Below the pieces are notes generated by a model. That model saw only the letters and a program-made list of their open reading frames with translations. It made no database searches and was not told the origin of the DNA. Made by a program: the position numbers and the translations under genes. From Pseudomonadota bacterium (lineage in GTDB: Bacteria; Pseudomonadota; Gammaproteobacteria; Pseudomonadales; Moraxellaceae), in NCBI GenBank assembly GCA_021851865.1, contig JAJZBU010000013.1, forward strand, positions 1-64,000: a stretch of 64,000 bases of DNA, written 5' to 3'. Of the stretch, positions 8,785 to 17,583 are shown piece after piece. The number at the start of each line of letters is the position of its first letter. The stretch's first letter is position 1.

Positions 8785-9338
8785 CGAGCTAGCCTCATGG
8801 TTGCATAGGAAAAAAGGAGCTTGATCGAGGCGACAAAACGCTCTCAAACTCTATCGAGCGCGCAATCCGTTGCGCTGGTCTTCGCAAGGCACAGCCAGCC
8901 ATCGAGACACATCGGTGTACCACAGTCTAGACATCATGGTCGCCAACAGGCAAGTTGGCGGAGCAATCGCCTCCCGCCGCGTAGCGGGCAGGTAAGCGTA
9001 TCGCGCTACATGCGGTGCGCAAGTCATCAGTATCTGGGCGGGATCCAGCGCGATCACGCCTGTGGCGAACCGGTTGATTAAGAATCTGCTGCTCTTGGCG
9101 CCCCGGTCAGTGGGTACATCGTCGATGCGCCAGCTACAGGCTACAGCGCAAATTGCAAGGTCATGGTGCCATCCTTGATCCCGAGCTAGCCGAGCTGTCG
9201 CGTGCGGGTGAACTCAAGGCCATCGGGATTCGATTCCGCCCGAGCGCCTCCTGCGCGCCAGTTTGATCCAGACTTTGTTCTCCATTCGCTCTGAGCGTCA
9301 GTTGGTGATCGTGTCGCATGCCAGATGATCACTGGTGT
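8785..9338. other. Intergenic region with transposase scrap
   Basis: This stretch of about 550 bases separates the chemoreceptor from the efflux operon end. No intact gene is supported: open frames here are short and lack ribosome-binding sites. The only recognisable content is the transposase remnant at 9224-9312. The rest may be decayed insertion-sequence DNA, but I cannot show this. Confidence 0.6.
9224..9312 (+). pseudogene. IS5-family transposase fragment
   Basis: In the frame beginning with GAT at 9227, the plus strand encodes DSIPPERLLRASLIQTLFSI followed by RSERQLV. This is a highly characteristic N-terminal segment of IS5-family transposases (usual form SIPPERLLRALLLQxLYSIRSERQL). 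The following residues leave the family consensus and a stop comes within a few codons. Only about 29 residues of an original protein of more than 300 remain, so it is inactive. Confidence 0.78.
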
Positions 9339-10751
9339 TCAAATCGGCCAGGATAGGGCCTTGTTCAGCGCCACCCAATCCATCAAGGCGGCGGCCTGCA
9401 GCGATTGCATATGCGCCTCGGCCCGACAACGCAGCAAGGCCGCATCTAGACGCTCCTGGAGGGCGATCTCCCCCACCGTCAGTGCGTGTGCTGCATGCCG
9501 ATCAGCGGACTGGGCGGCTGACCACGCCTGTTGTTGTTCCTGCAGAGCGATCAATGACTGCTGCTCATTGAATAATCGTCGTTCGGCATCGGCCAGAGCC
9601 GACAGCACCGTCGCCACATAAATACGCGCCAGTTCGCGCTGCCGCGCTTGGCGTAAATGGACCTGTGCCTGGATGGCACCGGCGGAGAAGATCTGCCAGC
9701 GAAGCATGGGGAAGATGTCCCCGGTCTGGCTGGAGGCACTGAACCAATTGTTATTTTGCAACGATTGATACCCCACTGCCGCACCTAGGCTGAGCTGTGG
9801 GAACCATTGCGCCTTGGCCGTTCCGATGTCAGCTGTCGCGGCCGCCAAACGTCTCTCGGCGGCACGCACATCAGGACGACGGGCGAGAACATCGACGCGC
9901 TGGCCAAGAGCGACCGGCGGCACCGGCGGCAGGGGCTCCTGGGTCTGCAACAACGACAGCCCCCACTCCGGTCGACGCCCACATAAGGTTGCGATGGCCA
10001 AAGCCGCACCCCGTAGGTCGGCACGCTCTGCAGGTAACACGGCGGCCGCTTCTTTTTCGTCATATTCAGCCTGATCGAGGGCACTGCGTGGTAACTCGCC
10101 AACCGCTACCTGCCGCTGTACCGCCGCGAGATCGCGTTGCCGCAGGGTCACTTCCTGTTGCGATGCCGACAAGGCGGCCTGCTGTGCACGCAGATAAAAA
10201 ATTTCGCGCACCAACTCCGCCACCAGACTCTTGCGCAGATCTTCATCTTCGGCGACGAAGGCCGCTTGCTGCGCTTGTGCCGACTCGACGGCGCGCCGCC
10301 TGGCACCGAAAAGATCAAGATCCCAGCTGGCGTCGAACTCACTGTCACGGAGGTTCTCATTACGCGGAATGAAGGGGATCTTGTTGAGCGGTAGTGGACC
10401 GTTCTCACTTTGCCGCAAGTGATCCAGGCTGACACTGGCCGCGACCTGGGGCCACAGACCGGCGTGTGCGGCGTCACGCTGCGCGCGCGCTTGGCGGATA
10501 CGTTCACGGCTCGCCTGAACATTGGGGTTGTCCGCCAGGAGGCGCTCTACCAGGGTACGGATCTGTGCATCATGCAAGGAGCGCCACCATGGCGTCGACA
10601 AGCCATCGGCCCCCGCCACCTGCTCGGCCCAACCCTGACCAGCGTCGAGTTTGGGAGGATGGTAGTCGGGACCCACAACACAAGCCGACAACGATAAAAA
10701 TGCCAGAGCAAGGCCCATTCGGGTGCGCGAGCAGGTGGGCATCTGTTTCAT
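9339..10751 (-). CDS. Outer-membrane efflux lipoprotein, NodT/OprM type
   Basis: TolC-like outer-membrane channel of 470 residues. The start at 10751 gives MKQMPTCSRTRMGLALAFLS and a lipobox LSAC with Cys24, so the mature protein is a lipoprotein. Family landmarks are VVGPDYHPP just after the Cys, PWWRSLHD, the coiled helical repeats and RPDVRAAERRLAAATADIG. It is the last gene of the five-gene efflux operon, 33 bases after the preceding permease, and should complete a tripartite exporter with the membrane-fusion and ABC components. Confidence 0.9.
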   Translation of the reverse strand: MKQMPTCSRTRMGLALAFLSLSACVVGPDYHPPKLDAGQGWAEQVAGADGLSTPWWRSLHDAQIRTLVERLLADNPNVQASRERIRQARAQRDAAHAGLWPQVAASVSLDHLRQSENGPLPLNKIPFIPRNENLRDSEFDASWDLDLFGARRRAVESAQAQQAAFVAEDEDLRKSLVAELVREIFYLRAQQAALSASQQEVTLRQRDLAAVQRQVAVGELPRSALDQAEYDEKEAAAVLPAERADLRGAALAIATLCGRRPEWGLSLLQTQEPLPPVPPVALGQRVDVLARRPDVRAAERRLAAATADIGTAKAQWFPQLSLGAAVGYQSLQNNNWFSASSQTGDIFPMLRWQIFSAGAIQAQVHLRQARQRELARIYVATVLSALADAERRLFNEQQSLIALQEQQQAWSAAQSADRHAAHALTVGEIALQERLDAALLRCRAEAHMQSLQAAALMDWVALNKALSWPI

Positions 10752-10784
10752 AAAACCTCCATCGACGCCGTCACCATGTTGCAC

Positions 10785-11891
10785 TTACTGCAGGCGCGCA
10801 CGGACAAAAACCGTGGCCAGCAGTAAGGTTGACAAGGCGATCGCGAGCAGTGGGACATCGAGCGACCAGAGGACGCGCCAGGGTAGCTCTTTGAGAAAAC
10901 TGCCCTGTAACACGACCAGATAATATTTCAGGGGGATCACGCGTGCGATCACCTGCAGCAGATGAGGCATGTTCTCGGTCGGTGTCGCAAAACCCGACAT
11001 CAGGACACTGGGCACGACAAAAGTGAAAGTCCCGAGCATCGCCTGTTGCTGCGTCGAGCATACCGCCGAGATCATCAGGCCGATACCGACGACGGAGAGG
11101 ATGTACAAAAGGAGACTGAACACCAGGGCCAGCAGTGAGCCCCGGAAGGGGATGCCGAAACCGAAGACCGCCGCCGCCGCCATGATCCAGCCCAGCAGAC
11201 AACCGATGATCAAGGCCGGCACCATCTTGGCGATGATGATCTGCAGCGCAGTACAAGGCGACACCAGGAGCTGATCGAAGGTGCCCAGTTCGCGTTCGCG
11301 CGCAATCGACAGGGCGGTCAAGAGCATGGTGACAAAGGTGACCAGGATGCCGCCCACACCGGGGACGACGAACCAGCGATAGATGAGGTTGGCATTGTAA
11401 CGATAGCGCACTTGCACCAGAGGGGTGGCTGCGGCGGCGCTGGCGGTATCGCTCGCATCCGCTTGTAAGCTATTGAGATAGCCGAGCAGAATACCGCCAG
11501 CATTGGCGCGTCGGCCATCGAGGATGAGCTGCACCTGAACCGTGTCGCCAGAAGCCGCTGAACGCGCCGCATCAGCGGGAATGACGATGGCGGCCAGAAC
11601 CTGACGCGTGTCGATCAGACGGCGCATCTGACCAGGGTCATGCACGGCGATGAGTTGGTGCACGAAACTGGCATGCGCGATTCTCTCCGTCCAAGTTTGC
11701 GACCAGACACTACCGTCACGATCATAGATGGCCAGATTGGCATGCGACAGATCGAGGGTGGCCGCCCAGGAGAAGATCAGGAGTTGCACCAGCGGCGGAA
11801 CGATCAACACCACGCGCGTTTTCGGGTCGCGCAGGATGCTGAGAAACTCTTTGCGGATCAAGGCACGTAACGGCGAGGAGATGATCGTCAT
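10785..11891 (-). CDS. ybhR: ABC-2 type exporter permease (YbhR-like)
   Basis: Inner-membrane subunit of 368 residues, the same length as E. coli YbhR. It has an N-terminal helix after the amphipathic RKEFLSILRDPKTR, a large periplasmic loop, then five membrane helices typical of ABC-2 permeases, with the conserved SIARERELGTFDQLLVSP motif. The ATG at 11891 lies four bases after the stop of the partner permease. An apparent longer N-terminus would only read through that gene. It works as a heterodimer with the upstream permease. Confidence 0.9.
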   Translation of the reverse strand: MTIISSPLRALIRKEFLSILRDPKTRVVLIVPPLVQLLIFSWAATLDLSHANLAIYDRDGSVWSQTWTERIAHASFVHQLIAVHDPGQMRRLIDTRQVLAAIVIPADAARSAASGDTVQVQLILDGRRANAGGILLGYLNSLQADASDTASAAAATPLVQVRYRYNANLIYRWFVVPGVGGILVTFVTMLLTALSIARERELGTFDQLLVSPCTALQIIIAKMVPALIIGCLLGWIMAAAAVFGFGIPFRGSLLALVFSLLLYILSVVGIGLMISAVCSTQQQAMLGTFTFVVPSVLMSGFATPTENMPHLLQVIARVIPLKYYLVVLQGSFLKELPWRVLWSLDVPLLAIALSTLLLATVFVRARLQ

Positions 11892-11895
11892 GCGC

Positions 11896-13029
11896 TCACT
11901 CCAACGTCTTGTGCAGTTTACGCCGCGCCATGAGAAAGAAAAACAGACCGAGAACGAGCATGGCCAGCATATCCGGGCGCAGTAGCGGCCAGACGTCACC
12001 GGTCAGGAAGAGCGTCTGTAGCGCGTCGACGAAATAGCGCGCCGCCACGATATGGGTGAGCATGCGTATGGGCCAGGGCATGGAGTCGATTTCAAATAGA
12101 AAGCCTGACAGCATGAACGCTGGCAAATAGCCGGATAAGAGGGCCATCTGCGCGGCGACGAATTGATTTTTGCTGACGACGGAAATGAGCAAACCCTGCC
12201 CTAGCGCCGGCAGAAGAAAAACCGCCGTCAGCAGGAGCAAAGCCAGCAAAGATCCACGCAAGGGCACATTGAAAACAAACACAGTCAAGCCGACGCCGAT
12301 GAGCATCGCCAGCATGGCCAGGACAAAATAGGGCAATAGCTTGCCGAGCAGAATCTCAAAGACTGAGACCGGCGTCGCCATCAAGGCCTCCATCGTCCCC
12401 CTCTCCCACTCGCGCGCCACGAGCAGGGCGCTGAGCAGGGTGCCGATGATGGTCATGACGATGGCCAGGGCACCGGGCAATAAAAAGCGTCGGCTTTCGA
12501 CTTCTTCGTTGAACCAGAAACGCGGCTGCCAGGATAGCCCCTGCTGCGCCGCAGAGTTCGTCAGCCACCAAGAGGTGACGATCTGGGAGGCATAGGATGC
12601 CGCAAAATTGGCGGTATTGGGCTGCGATCCATCGCTGACGATCTCGACGATAGGGTGCATCGGATAGGTGACCAGACGCCGATCAAAATCCTCGGGGAGA
12701 ACGACATATCCGCGTACGCGACTGGCCAGCAGAGCGTCATCGGCCTGCCGGCGGTAACGCCATGGATGAACCTGCAGATAAGGCGTCGCGCTCAGCGCTG
12801 CCGCGAGAGAATGCGCCGCAGGACTGTCACTTTGCAGCACTACCCCCATGGGAAGATGGCGGATATCGAGGGATACTGCATCAGCGAACAGAAGCAGCAG
12901 CAGCACCGGCAAGAGTACGGCGATCATAAAGACCGATGGATCGTGCAGGATCTGTAGTGTCTCCTTGCGGACCAGGGCCCCCAAGCGCTGGCGATCGAAG
13001 GGCCGCTGTATCAGTGCGGATTTCTTCAT
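11896..13029 (-). CDS. ybhS: ABC-2 type exporter permease (YbhS-like)
   Basis: A 377-residue permease, identical in length to E. coli YbhS and paralogous to its downstream neighbour. It has the same plan: cytosolic RKETLQILHDPSVF, membrane helix, periplasmic domain, and a C-terminal helix bundle containing LLVAREWERGTMEALMATPV. The start overlaps the last four bases of the ATPase gene. In E. coli the YbhFSR system exports drugs and cations; the substrate here is not known. Confidence 0.9.
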   Translation of the reverse strand: MKKSALIQRPFDRQRLGALVRKETLQILHDPSVFMIAVLLPVLLLLLFADAVSLDIRHLPMGVVLQSDSPAAHSLAAALSATPYLQVHPWRYRRQADDALLASRVRGYVVLPEDFDRRLVTYPMHPIVEIVSDGSQPNTANFAASYASQIVTSWWLTNSAAQQGLSWQPRFWFNEEVESRRFLLPGALAIVMTIIGTLLSALLVAREWERGTMEALMATPVSVFEILLGKLLPYFVLAMLAMLIGVGLTVFVFNVPLRGSLLALLLLTAVFLLPALGQGLLISVVSKNQFVAAQMALLSGYLPAFMLSGFLFEIDSMPWPIRMLTHIVAARYFVDALQTLFLTGDVWPLLRPDMLAMLVLGLFFFLMARRKLHKTLE

Positions 13030-14753
13030 GCCGTCTCCCTGGCCATATCGGCGGCGGCGATCAGACGAATGAAGGCTTGCTCCATGCTCGGATCGCGCAA
13101 GTTCGCATCGGCGACGCTGCGTTTGAGCGCGTCGGGACGATCGAGGGCGATCACCCGCGACTGATACATCAAGGCCACACGATCACAATACTCCGCCTCT
13201 TCCATAAAGTGCGTGGTGACCAGGACGCTGACGCCTTTTTGGACCAGGCCATAAATATGGCCCCAGAACTCGCGGCGGGTCAGAGGGTCAACACCTGAGG
13301 TCGGTTCATCGAGAAAGAGTACGGCCGGACGATGCATCAAGGCACAAGCCAAGGCCAAGCGCTGACGCACGCCGAGGGAGAGCTGTTCCGGAGAGCGACT
13401 CAGATGCTCCTGCAACTGCAGGATGTCGACCATCTCATCGATGCGCTGCTCTTTGTCCCTCCCCCCCAAACCATAGACCCCGGCTGAAAACTCCAGATTC
13501 TGGCGCACCGACAGCAGACCATAGAGAGAGAACTTCTGTGCCATATAGCCGAGCTGACGTTTCGCGGCGTGGCTCGCCTGACGCAGATCCAGGCCCATCA
13601 CCCGGGCCTCGCCCGAGGTGGGCCGCAACAAGCCGCAGAGCATGCGAAAAGTCGTCGATTTGCCGGCTCCATTGGGCCCGAGCAGGCCAAAAATCTCGCC
13701 TTGGTGAATGTCGAAGTTGACGCCTTCCGCGGCGGTAAAGTCACCGAAGCGACGCACCAGCTGACGACAGCTGACGGTGGCATCGGCCTGTGCCGGCAGA
13801 GCATCGTAATGCTCGGCGAGGCGAGAATGGCCACCGGGATGCCCACCAAGCAGATCGACAAAAGCATCTTCAAAACGCGCCGGCGTCGGCTGTGGCGGGG
13901 CCGGCATCGACAACTCCGATAAATCCGGTAAAGCCGCCTCCTGGCGCAGAACGATACGGACAGCCTCGCCCTCGATCACACCGTCGCTGACCGACGACAA
14001 GCGCAATGCTGCCGTGAGCAAGCGCCTTTGTTGACCTGAGGCACAGCTGATGCGATAGCAGCGTCCCTGTAATCGCTGGGTGAGATCCTGTGGCGGGCCT
14101 TGATAGAGCAGTTTGCCCGAGTCGAGCAACAAGACATGCTGACAGTGCTCAGCCTCATCGAGATAGGCCGTCGACCAAACGACCGCCAACCCGGTGCGCG
14201 TCAAATCCTGCACCATGGCCCACAATTCCTGGCGACTGACCGGATCGACGCCGACGCCGGGCTCATCCAGCAGGAGAACCTTGGGTTGCCCCATGAGGGC
14301 ACAGGCGAGACCCAACTTCTGCTTCATGCCGCCCGACAGTTGTCCGGCGCGACGATGCTGAAACGCTTGCAAGCGCGTGAAATCGAGCAGTCGCTTAAAG
14401 GCCTCGGCGCTCTGCTGTCGATCCATGGCGCGTAGGTTGGCGTACAGGATGAGGTTATCGATGACACTGAGATCTTCATACAGACCAAAACGTTGTGGCA
14501 TATAGCCGATGCGCTCATAAAGCCGCGCTGTCGGGGCGCTGGCGTCCTCACCGGCGACGATGATGCGTCCCCGCTGCGCTTGCAACAGGCCGGCCAACAA
14601 ACGCAACAACGTCGTTTTGCCAGCGCCATCTGGACCGACGACGCCGGTGAGCTGCCCGTAACGCAGTCGCGCCGATATACCCCGCAATACTTCTTTGTCG
14701 GCGAAGGACTTGCTGATGTCGACGAGATCGATGGCGACATCATCATCGATCAT
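13026..14753 (-). CDS. ybhF: Dual ABC ATPase subunit (YbhF-like)
   Basis: The 575-residue protein contains two ATP-binding cassettes in tandem, as in E. coli YbhF. The first has Walker A GPDGAGKTT, signature LSGGMKQKLGLA and Walker B VLLLDEP. The second has GPNGAGKST, signature LSLGVRQRLALA and VLFLDEP. It energises the two ABC-2 permeases encoded next. The ATG at 14753 gives MIDDDVAIDL and overlaps the end of the membrane-fusion gene by 11 bases. The first Walker A has D where N is usual, which is tolerated in this family. Confidence 0.93.
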   Translation of the reverse strand: MIDDDVAIDLVDISKSFADKEVLRGISARLRYGQLTGVVGPDGAGKTTLLRLLAGLLQAQRGRIIVAGEDASAPTARLYERIGYMPQRFGLYEDLSVIDNLILYANLRAMDRQQSAEAFKRLLDFTRLQAFQHRRAGQLSGGMKQKLGLACALMGQPKVLLLDEPGVGVDPVSRQELWAMVQDLTRTGLAVVWSTAYLDEAEHCQHVLLLDSGKLLYQGPPQDLTQRLQGRCYRISCASGQQRRLLTAALRLSSVSDGVIEGEAVRIVLRQEAALPDLSELSMPAPPQPTPARFEDAFVDLLGGHPGGHSRLAEHYDALPAQADATVSCRQLVRRFGDFTAAEGVNFDIHQGEIFGLLGPNGAGKSTTFRMLCGLLRPTSGEARVMGLDLRQASHAAKRQLGYMAQKFSLYGLLSVRQNLEFSAGVYGLGGRDKEQRIDEMVDILQLQEHLSRSPEQLSLGVRQRLALACALMHRPAVLFLDEPTSGVDPLTRREFWGHIYGLVQKGVSVLVTTHFMEEAEYCDRVALMYQSRVIALDRPDALKRSVADANLRDPSMEQAFIRLIAAADMARETA

Positions 14754-15750
14754 GGCCGCTGCCCCCCAAGGGAATATCGACCGTGACCGGCATTCCCTGG
14801 CGCAAACTGGCATCAGGTTGATCGATGCTGATGCGGATGCGATAGACGAGATCGGTGCGCAGATCGGGGGTCTCCACCGTCTTCGGCGTGAACTCAGCGC
14901 GCGCAGCGACGAAGCCGATACGTCCGGCATAGCGTCGCCGGCTACCATCATGTGTCACCCAGACTTTGCGTCCAGGTTGCATCAAGGCGAGATCTGTCTC
15001 GCCCACATAAGCTCTGACATAGACGGGATGGCGCAAGCTCAAGACATAAACCGGCGTGCCCGGCGTCACCATGCTGCCCGGCTCACGCAGTCGCGAAAAC
15101 ACCTGCGCGTCCGCCGGTGCATACAAACTCGCATCCGCCAGGGCCGTCGCTGCCTGCGCCTGCATGGCCTGAGCTGCCTGCCAGCGGGCACGGGCCGCCG
15201 CGATATCCTCATGGCGGGCACCCGCCAGCAACAGTTTTAGTTTCTCGACTTCGGTGCGCCACTGCGCCTGCGCCGCATCACGACTGGCTCGCGCCGCCTC
15301 GATCTGGCGCAGACTGCTCGTACCATCATCTTGCAAGGCCCGCTGCCGCTGATATTCACTGGCGCTATTGACGGCCAGGGCCTGCGCCTGCGCCACTTCC
15401 TGGCGTGCGGCGGCGATGTCCTGGGGGCGGTTGCCGTGCTCAAGAACGAGCAGTTGCGCCTGTGCTTGAGCGCTCGTCGCACGGGCTACCGCCAGCGCTT
15501 CGCGCAAGGGCGTCGCATCGAGCGTCGCCACCAGCTGACCTTCATGAACCTGGTCGCCCTCATCGACCAACATCGTCTGTAGACGTCCGCTTTGTCGAAA
15601 AGCGAGATCGACTTCACGGATATCGACGTCCCCATACAAGCGCAAGGTCTCGGCTGGACTTGGCGTATGCTCACGCCAAAGCAGAGCGGCCACGCCCAAT
15701 GTCGACAGAATGATCAGAAACACCAGCCGGGTACGCATGGACCATTTCAT
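14743..15750 (-). CDS. ybhG: HlyD-family membrane-fusion protein (YbhG-like)
   Basis: First gene of the efflux operon. The 335-residue protein has one N-terminal membrane anchor (LVFLIILSTLGVAALLW), a barrel-sandwich region beginning VDIREVDLAFRQSGRLQTML, a long periplasmic coiled-coil hairpin (residues about 80-200) and a beta-barrel near VYVRAYVGETDLALMQPG. It bridges the ABC permeases to the NodT-type channel. The 115 bases upstream to the methyltransferase gene must hold the operon promoter; no clear operator was identified. Confidence 0.9.
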   Translation of the reverse strand: MKWSMRTRLVFLIILSTLGVAALLWREHTPSPAETLRLYGDVDIREVDLAFRQSGRLQTMLVDEGDQVHEGQLVATLDATPLREALAVARATSAQAQAQLLVLEHGNRPQDIAAARQEVAQAQALAVNSASEYQRQRALQDDGTSSLRQIEAARASRDAAQAQWRTEVEKLKLLLAGARHEDIAAARARWQAAQAMQAQAATALADASLYAPADAQVFSRLREPGSMVTPGTPVYVLSLRHPVYVRAYVGETDLALMQPGRKVWVTHDGSRRRYAGRIGFVAARAEFTPKTVETPDLRTDLVYRIRISIDQPDASLRQGMPVTVDIPLGGSGHDR

Positions 15751-15865
15751 TGTCTTCCCCAGAGCGAGCCCACCGCTTATCGTTCATCACCGCCAGGAAT
15801 ATCGCATAAGTGCCATATCCCCGGTGCGGCATCGCGGCATCACCTGACCTGCATCAATATGCCTG

Positions 15866-16618
15866 TCATAGGTCCGTTACCATCGACAGACCCGATACGG
15901 GCGGCGCAGGCGGAATCTGATAGACATAAAGCGTTGTCTGCAAGCGCCCTCCAGGCAAGTCCCAGCGCGCGACGTAGGGCTGGTCTGGAATGCTGAAGGT
16001 ATTGCTGATCAGTTGACTGCCGGGCGGCATCTCGGCGCAGGCCTTGCGCCATAGATCCGACATCGGCGCCGGCGAGAGAAAAGCATAACTCACGTCGACA
16101 CCGCGCAATGAGCGCGCCCACAGATCGCCACGCTCAATACGGCAATTGGGCAGTCGGCGGCAACGAAAGCGCGCCAGGGATGACCATAACCAGGACTGTT
16201 CAACGCCGGCAAAGCGTACATCCGGCCGGCGCCGCGCCAAGGCGATGAGCAGACCCGCCGTCGCACATCCCAGATCAACGAAACATGAATCAGGCAGAAG
16301 CTGAGGCGCCAGGATGTCGACGTAGTGCTGCGAGCTAAGATAAAAAGGCACGCGATCACGATCGACTCGCCCGAAGATGAACCATAGCAGCACAAAAATG
16401 CCGAGATAGATCGCTGGGGCAAGCGTCCATCGCCCCGCCCAAGCCACCGCCAAAGACAAACCGAGATGCCAGAATCGTTCGTCTGTGCGCCGCCCGATCA
16501 GCAACAGCTGCACCAGGACGATCTGCACCAGAATCTGGGTTCCCCACGGCCAGGAGGTGAGGCTGAGCCCGAGCCAAAGTACACCCTGCAGCAGCACCCA
16601 GGCCGTCAATCTCGGCAT
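15866..16618 (-). CDS. Membrane-anchored class I SAM methyltransferase-like protein
   Basis: The 250-residue protein has three or four hydrophobic helices in residues 1-80, followed by a Rossmann-type domain. Motif I reads FVDLGCATAGLLIALARR, with an acidic residue at the end of strand 2 (FAGVEQS). The cytosolic domain therefore probably binds S-adenosylmethionine. It starts three bases after the motB stop, so it is very likely translated with motAB. I do not recognise the substrate; the lack of a clear motif IV makes even methyltransferase activity an inference. Confidence 0.7.
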   Translation of the reverse strand: MPRLTAWVLLQGVLWLGLSLTSWPWGTQILVQIVLVQLLLIGRRTDERFWHLGLSLAVAWAGRWTLAPAIYLGIFVLLWFIFGRVDRDRVPFYLSSQHYVDILAPQLLPDSCFVDLGCATAGLLIALARRRPDVRFAGVEQSWLWSSLARFRCRRLPNCRIERGDLWARSLRGVDVSYAFLSPAPMSDLWRKACAEMPPGSQLISNTFSIPDQPYVARWDLPGGRLQTTLYVYQIPPAPPVSGLSMVTDL

Positions 16619-16621
16619 GGT

Positions 16622-17572
16622 TCAGTGGTGCGCCGGGGGCGCTTGCATCTGCTGCAGACTCATCCCGCCTTTGCCGGCGCCGGAAAGAATGGCCTGTTGT
16701 GTCTGGGCATTGAGTACGGTGATGCTGATGCGCCGATTGGCCGGATCGAAGACATTGTCGACGTCATAAGGCACGGCATCGGCCAGACCCTGCACGCGCA
16801 GGACCTTGGCCGGCTGCATGCCACCGACGAGGAGCTCACGGCGACAGGCATTGGCTCGATCCGAAGAAAGCTCCCAGTTGCTGTAACCGACATGATCGCC
16901 GCCATAAGGCGAGGCATCGGTATGACCTGAAATACTGATCTGATTGGGTACATTGTTGAGCAAGCGACCTATTTCGTGCATCAGCTCACGCGAATACGGC
17001 TGCATTTCCGTCGATCCACTGGCAAACATGGGCCGATTTTTTTGATCCATGATCTGTATGCGCAGACCCTCAGGCGTCATGATCAAGGTGATCTGTGATT
17101 TGAGACGCGCGAGATCAGGATTGACCTCTATGGTTTTCTCGATCTGCTTTTGCAGCTTCTGCAGTTGTTGCTTTTCTATCTGCTGCATCTGTTTTTGCAG
17201 GATCTTTTTCGCCTCATCCGACTCCATGGCGCGTGGTGCCTTGTTGCCGTGAGCGTTGGGGACCTCGGTGACCTTCTTCTCGGAGTCACCACTCGGGCGC
17301 GATAGATCCATGCCGCCTCCATCCATGATGCTCTCCCGATTCCCCGTACCTTCGCTGTTGAACATGGCGGCCTGCACGGTCGTCGAGAAGTATTCAGCGA
17401 TGCCGCGCAGCTTGGCCTTGTTCACCGAAGAGAGCAGCCACATCAAAAGAAAGAACGCCATCATCGCCGTGACGAAATCGGCATAGGCGATCTTCCAGGC
17501 GCCGCCATGGTGACCACCGCTGACCTTCTTGACGCGTTTGATGACGATGGGACGTCCAGGATCGATGCTCAT
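16622..17572 (-). CDS. motB: Flagellar motor stator protein MotB
   Basis: The 316-residue protein has one N-terminal membrane helix (YADFVTAMMAFFLLMWLLSS) with the proton-carrying Asp32, a linker containing a KQMQQIEKQQLQKLQ coil, and an OmpA-like peptidoglycan-binding domain (ISISGHTDASPYGGD). With MotA it forms the ion channel that drives flagellar rotation. The pair is encoded in the usual order motA-motB, 11 bases apart. No flagellin, hook or switch genes are in the window. Confidence 0.96.
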   Translation of the reverse strand: MSIDPGRPIVIKRVKKVSGGHHGGAWKIAYADFVTAMMAFFLLMWLLSSVNKAKLRGIAEYFSTTVQAAMFNSEGTGNRESIMDGGGMDLSRPSGDSEKKVTEVPNAHGNKAPRAMESDEAKKILQKQMQQIEKQQLQKLQKQIEKTIEVNPDLARLKSQITLIMTPEGLRIQIMDQKNRPMFASGSTEMQPYSRELMHEIGRLLNNVPNQISISGHTDASPYGGDHVGYSNWELSSDRANACRRELLVGGMQPAKVLRVQGLADAVPYDVDNVFDPANRRISITVLNAQTQQAILSGAGKGGMSLQQMQAPPAHH

Positions 17573-17583
17573 CGTCGTGCCCC

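Noticed and set aside
8851-9057. A 68-codon minus-strand frame after the chemoreceptor
   Set aside because: No motif and no ribosome-binding site; the region looks like decayed DNA.
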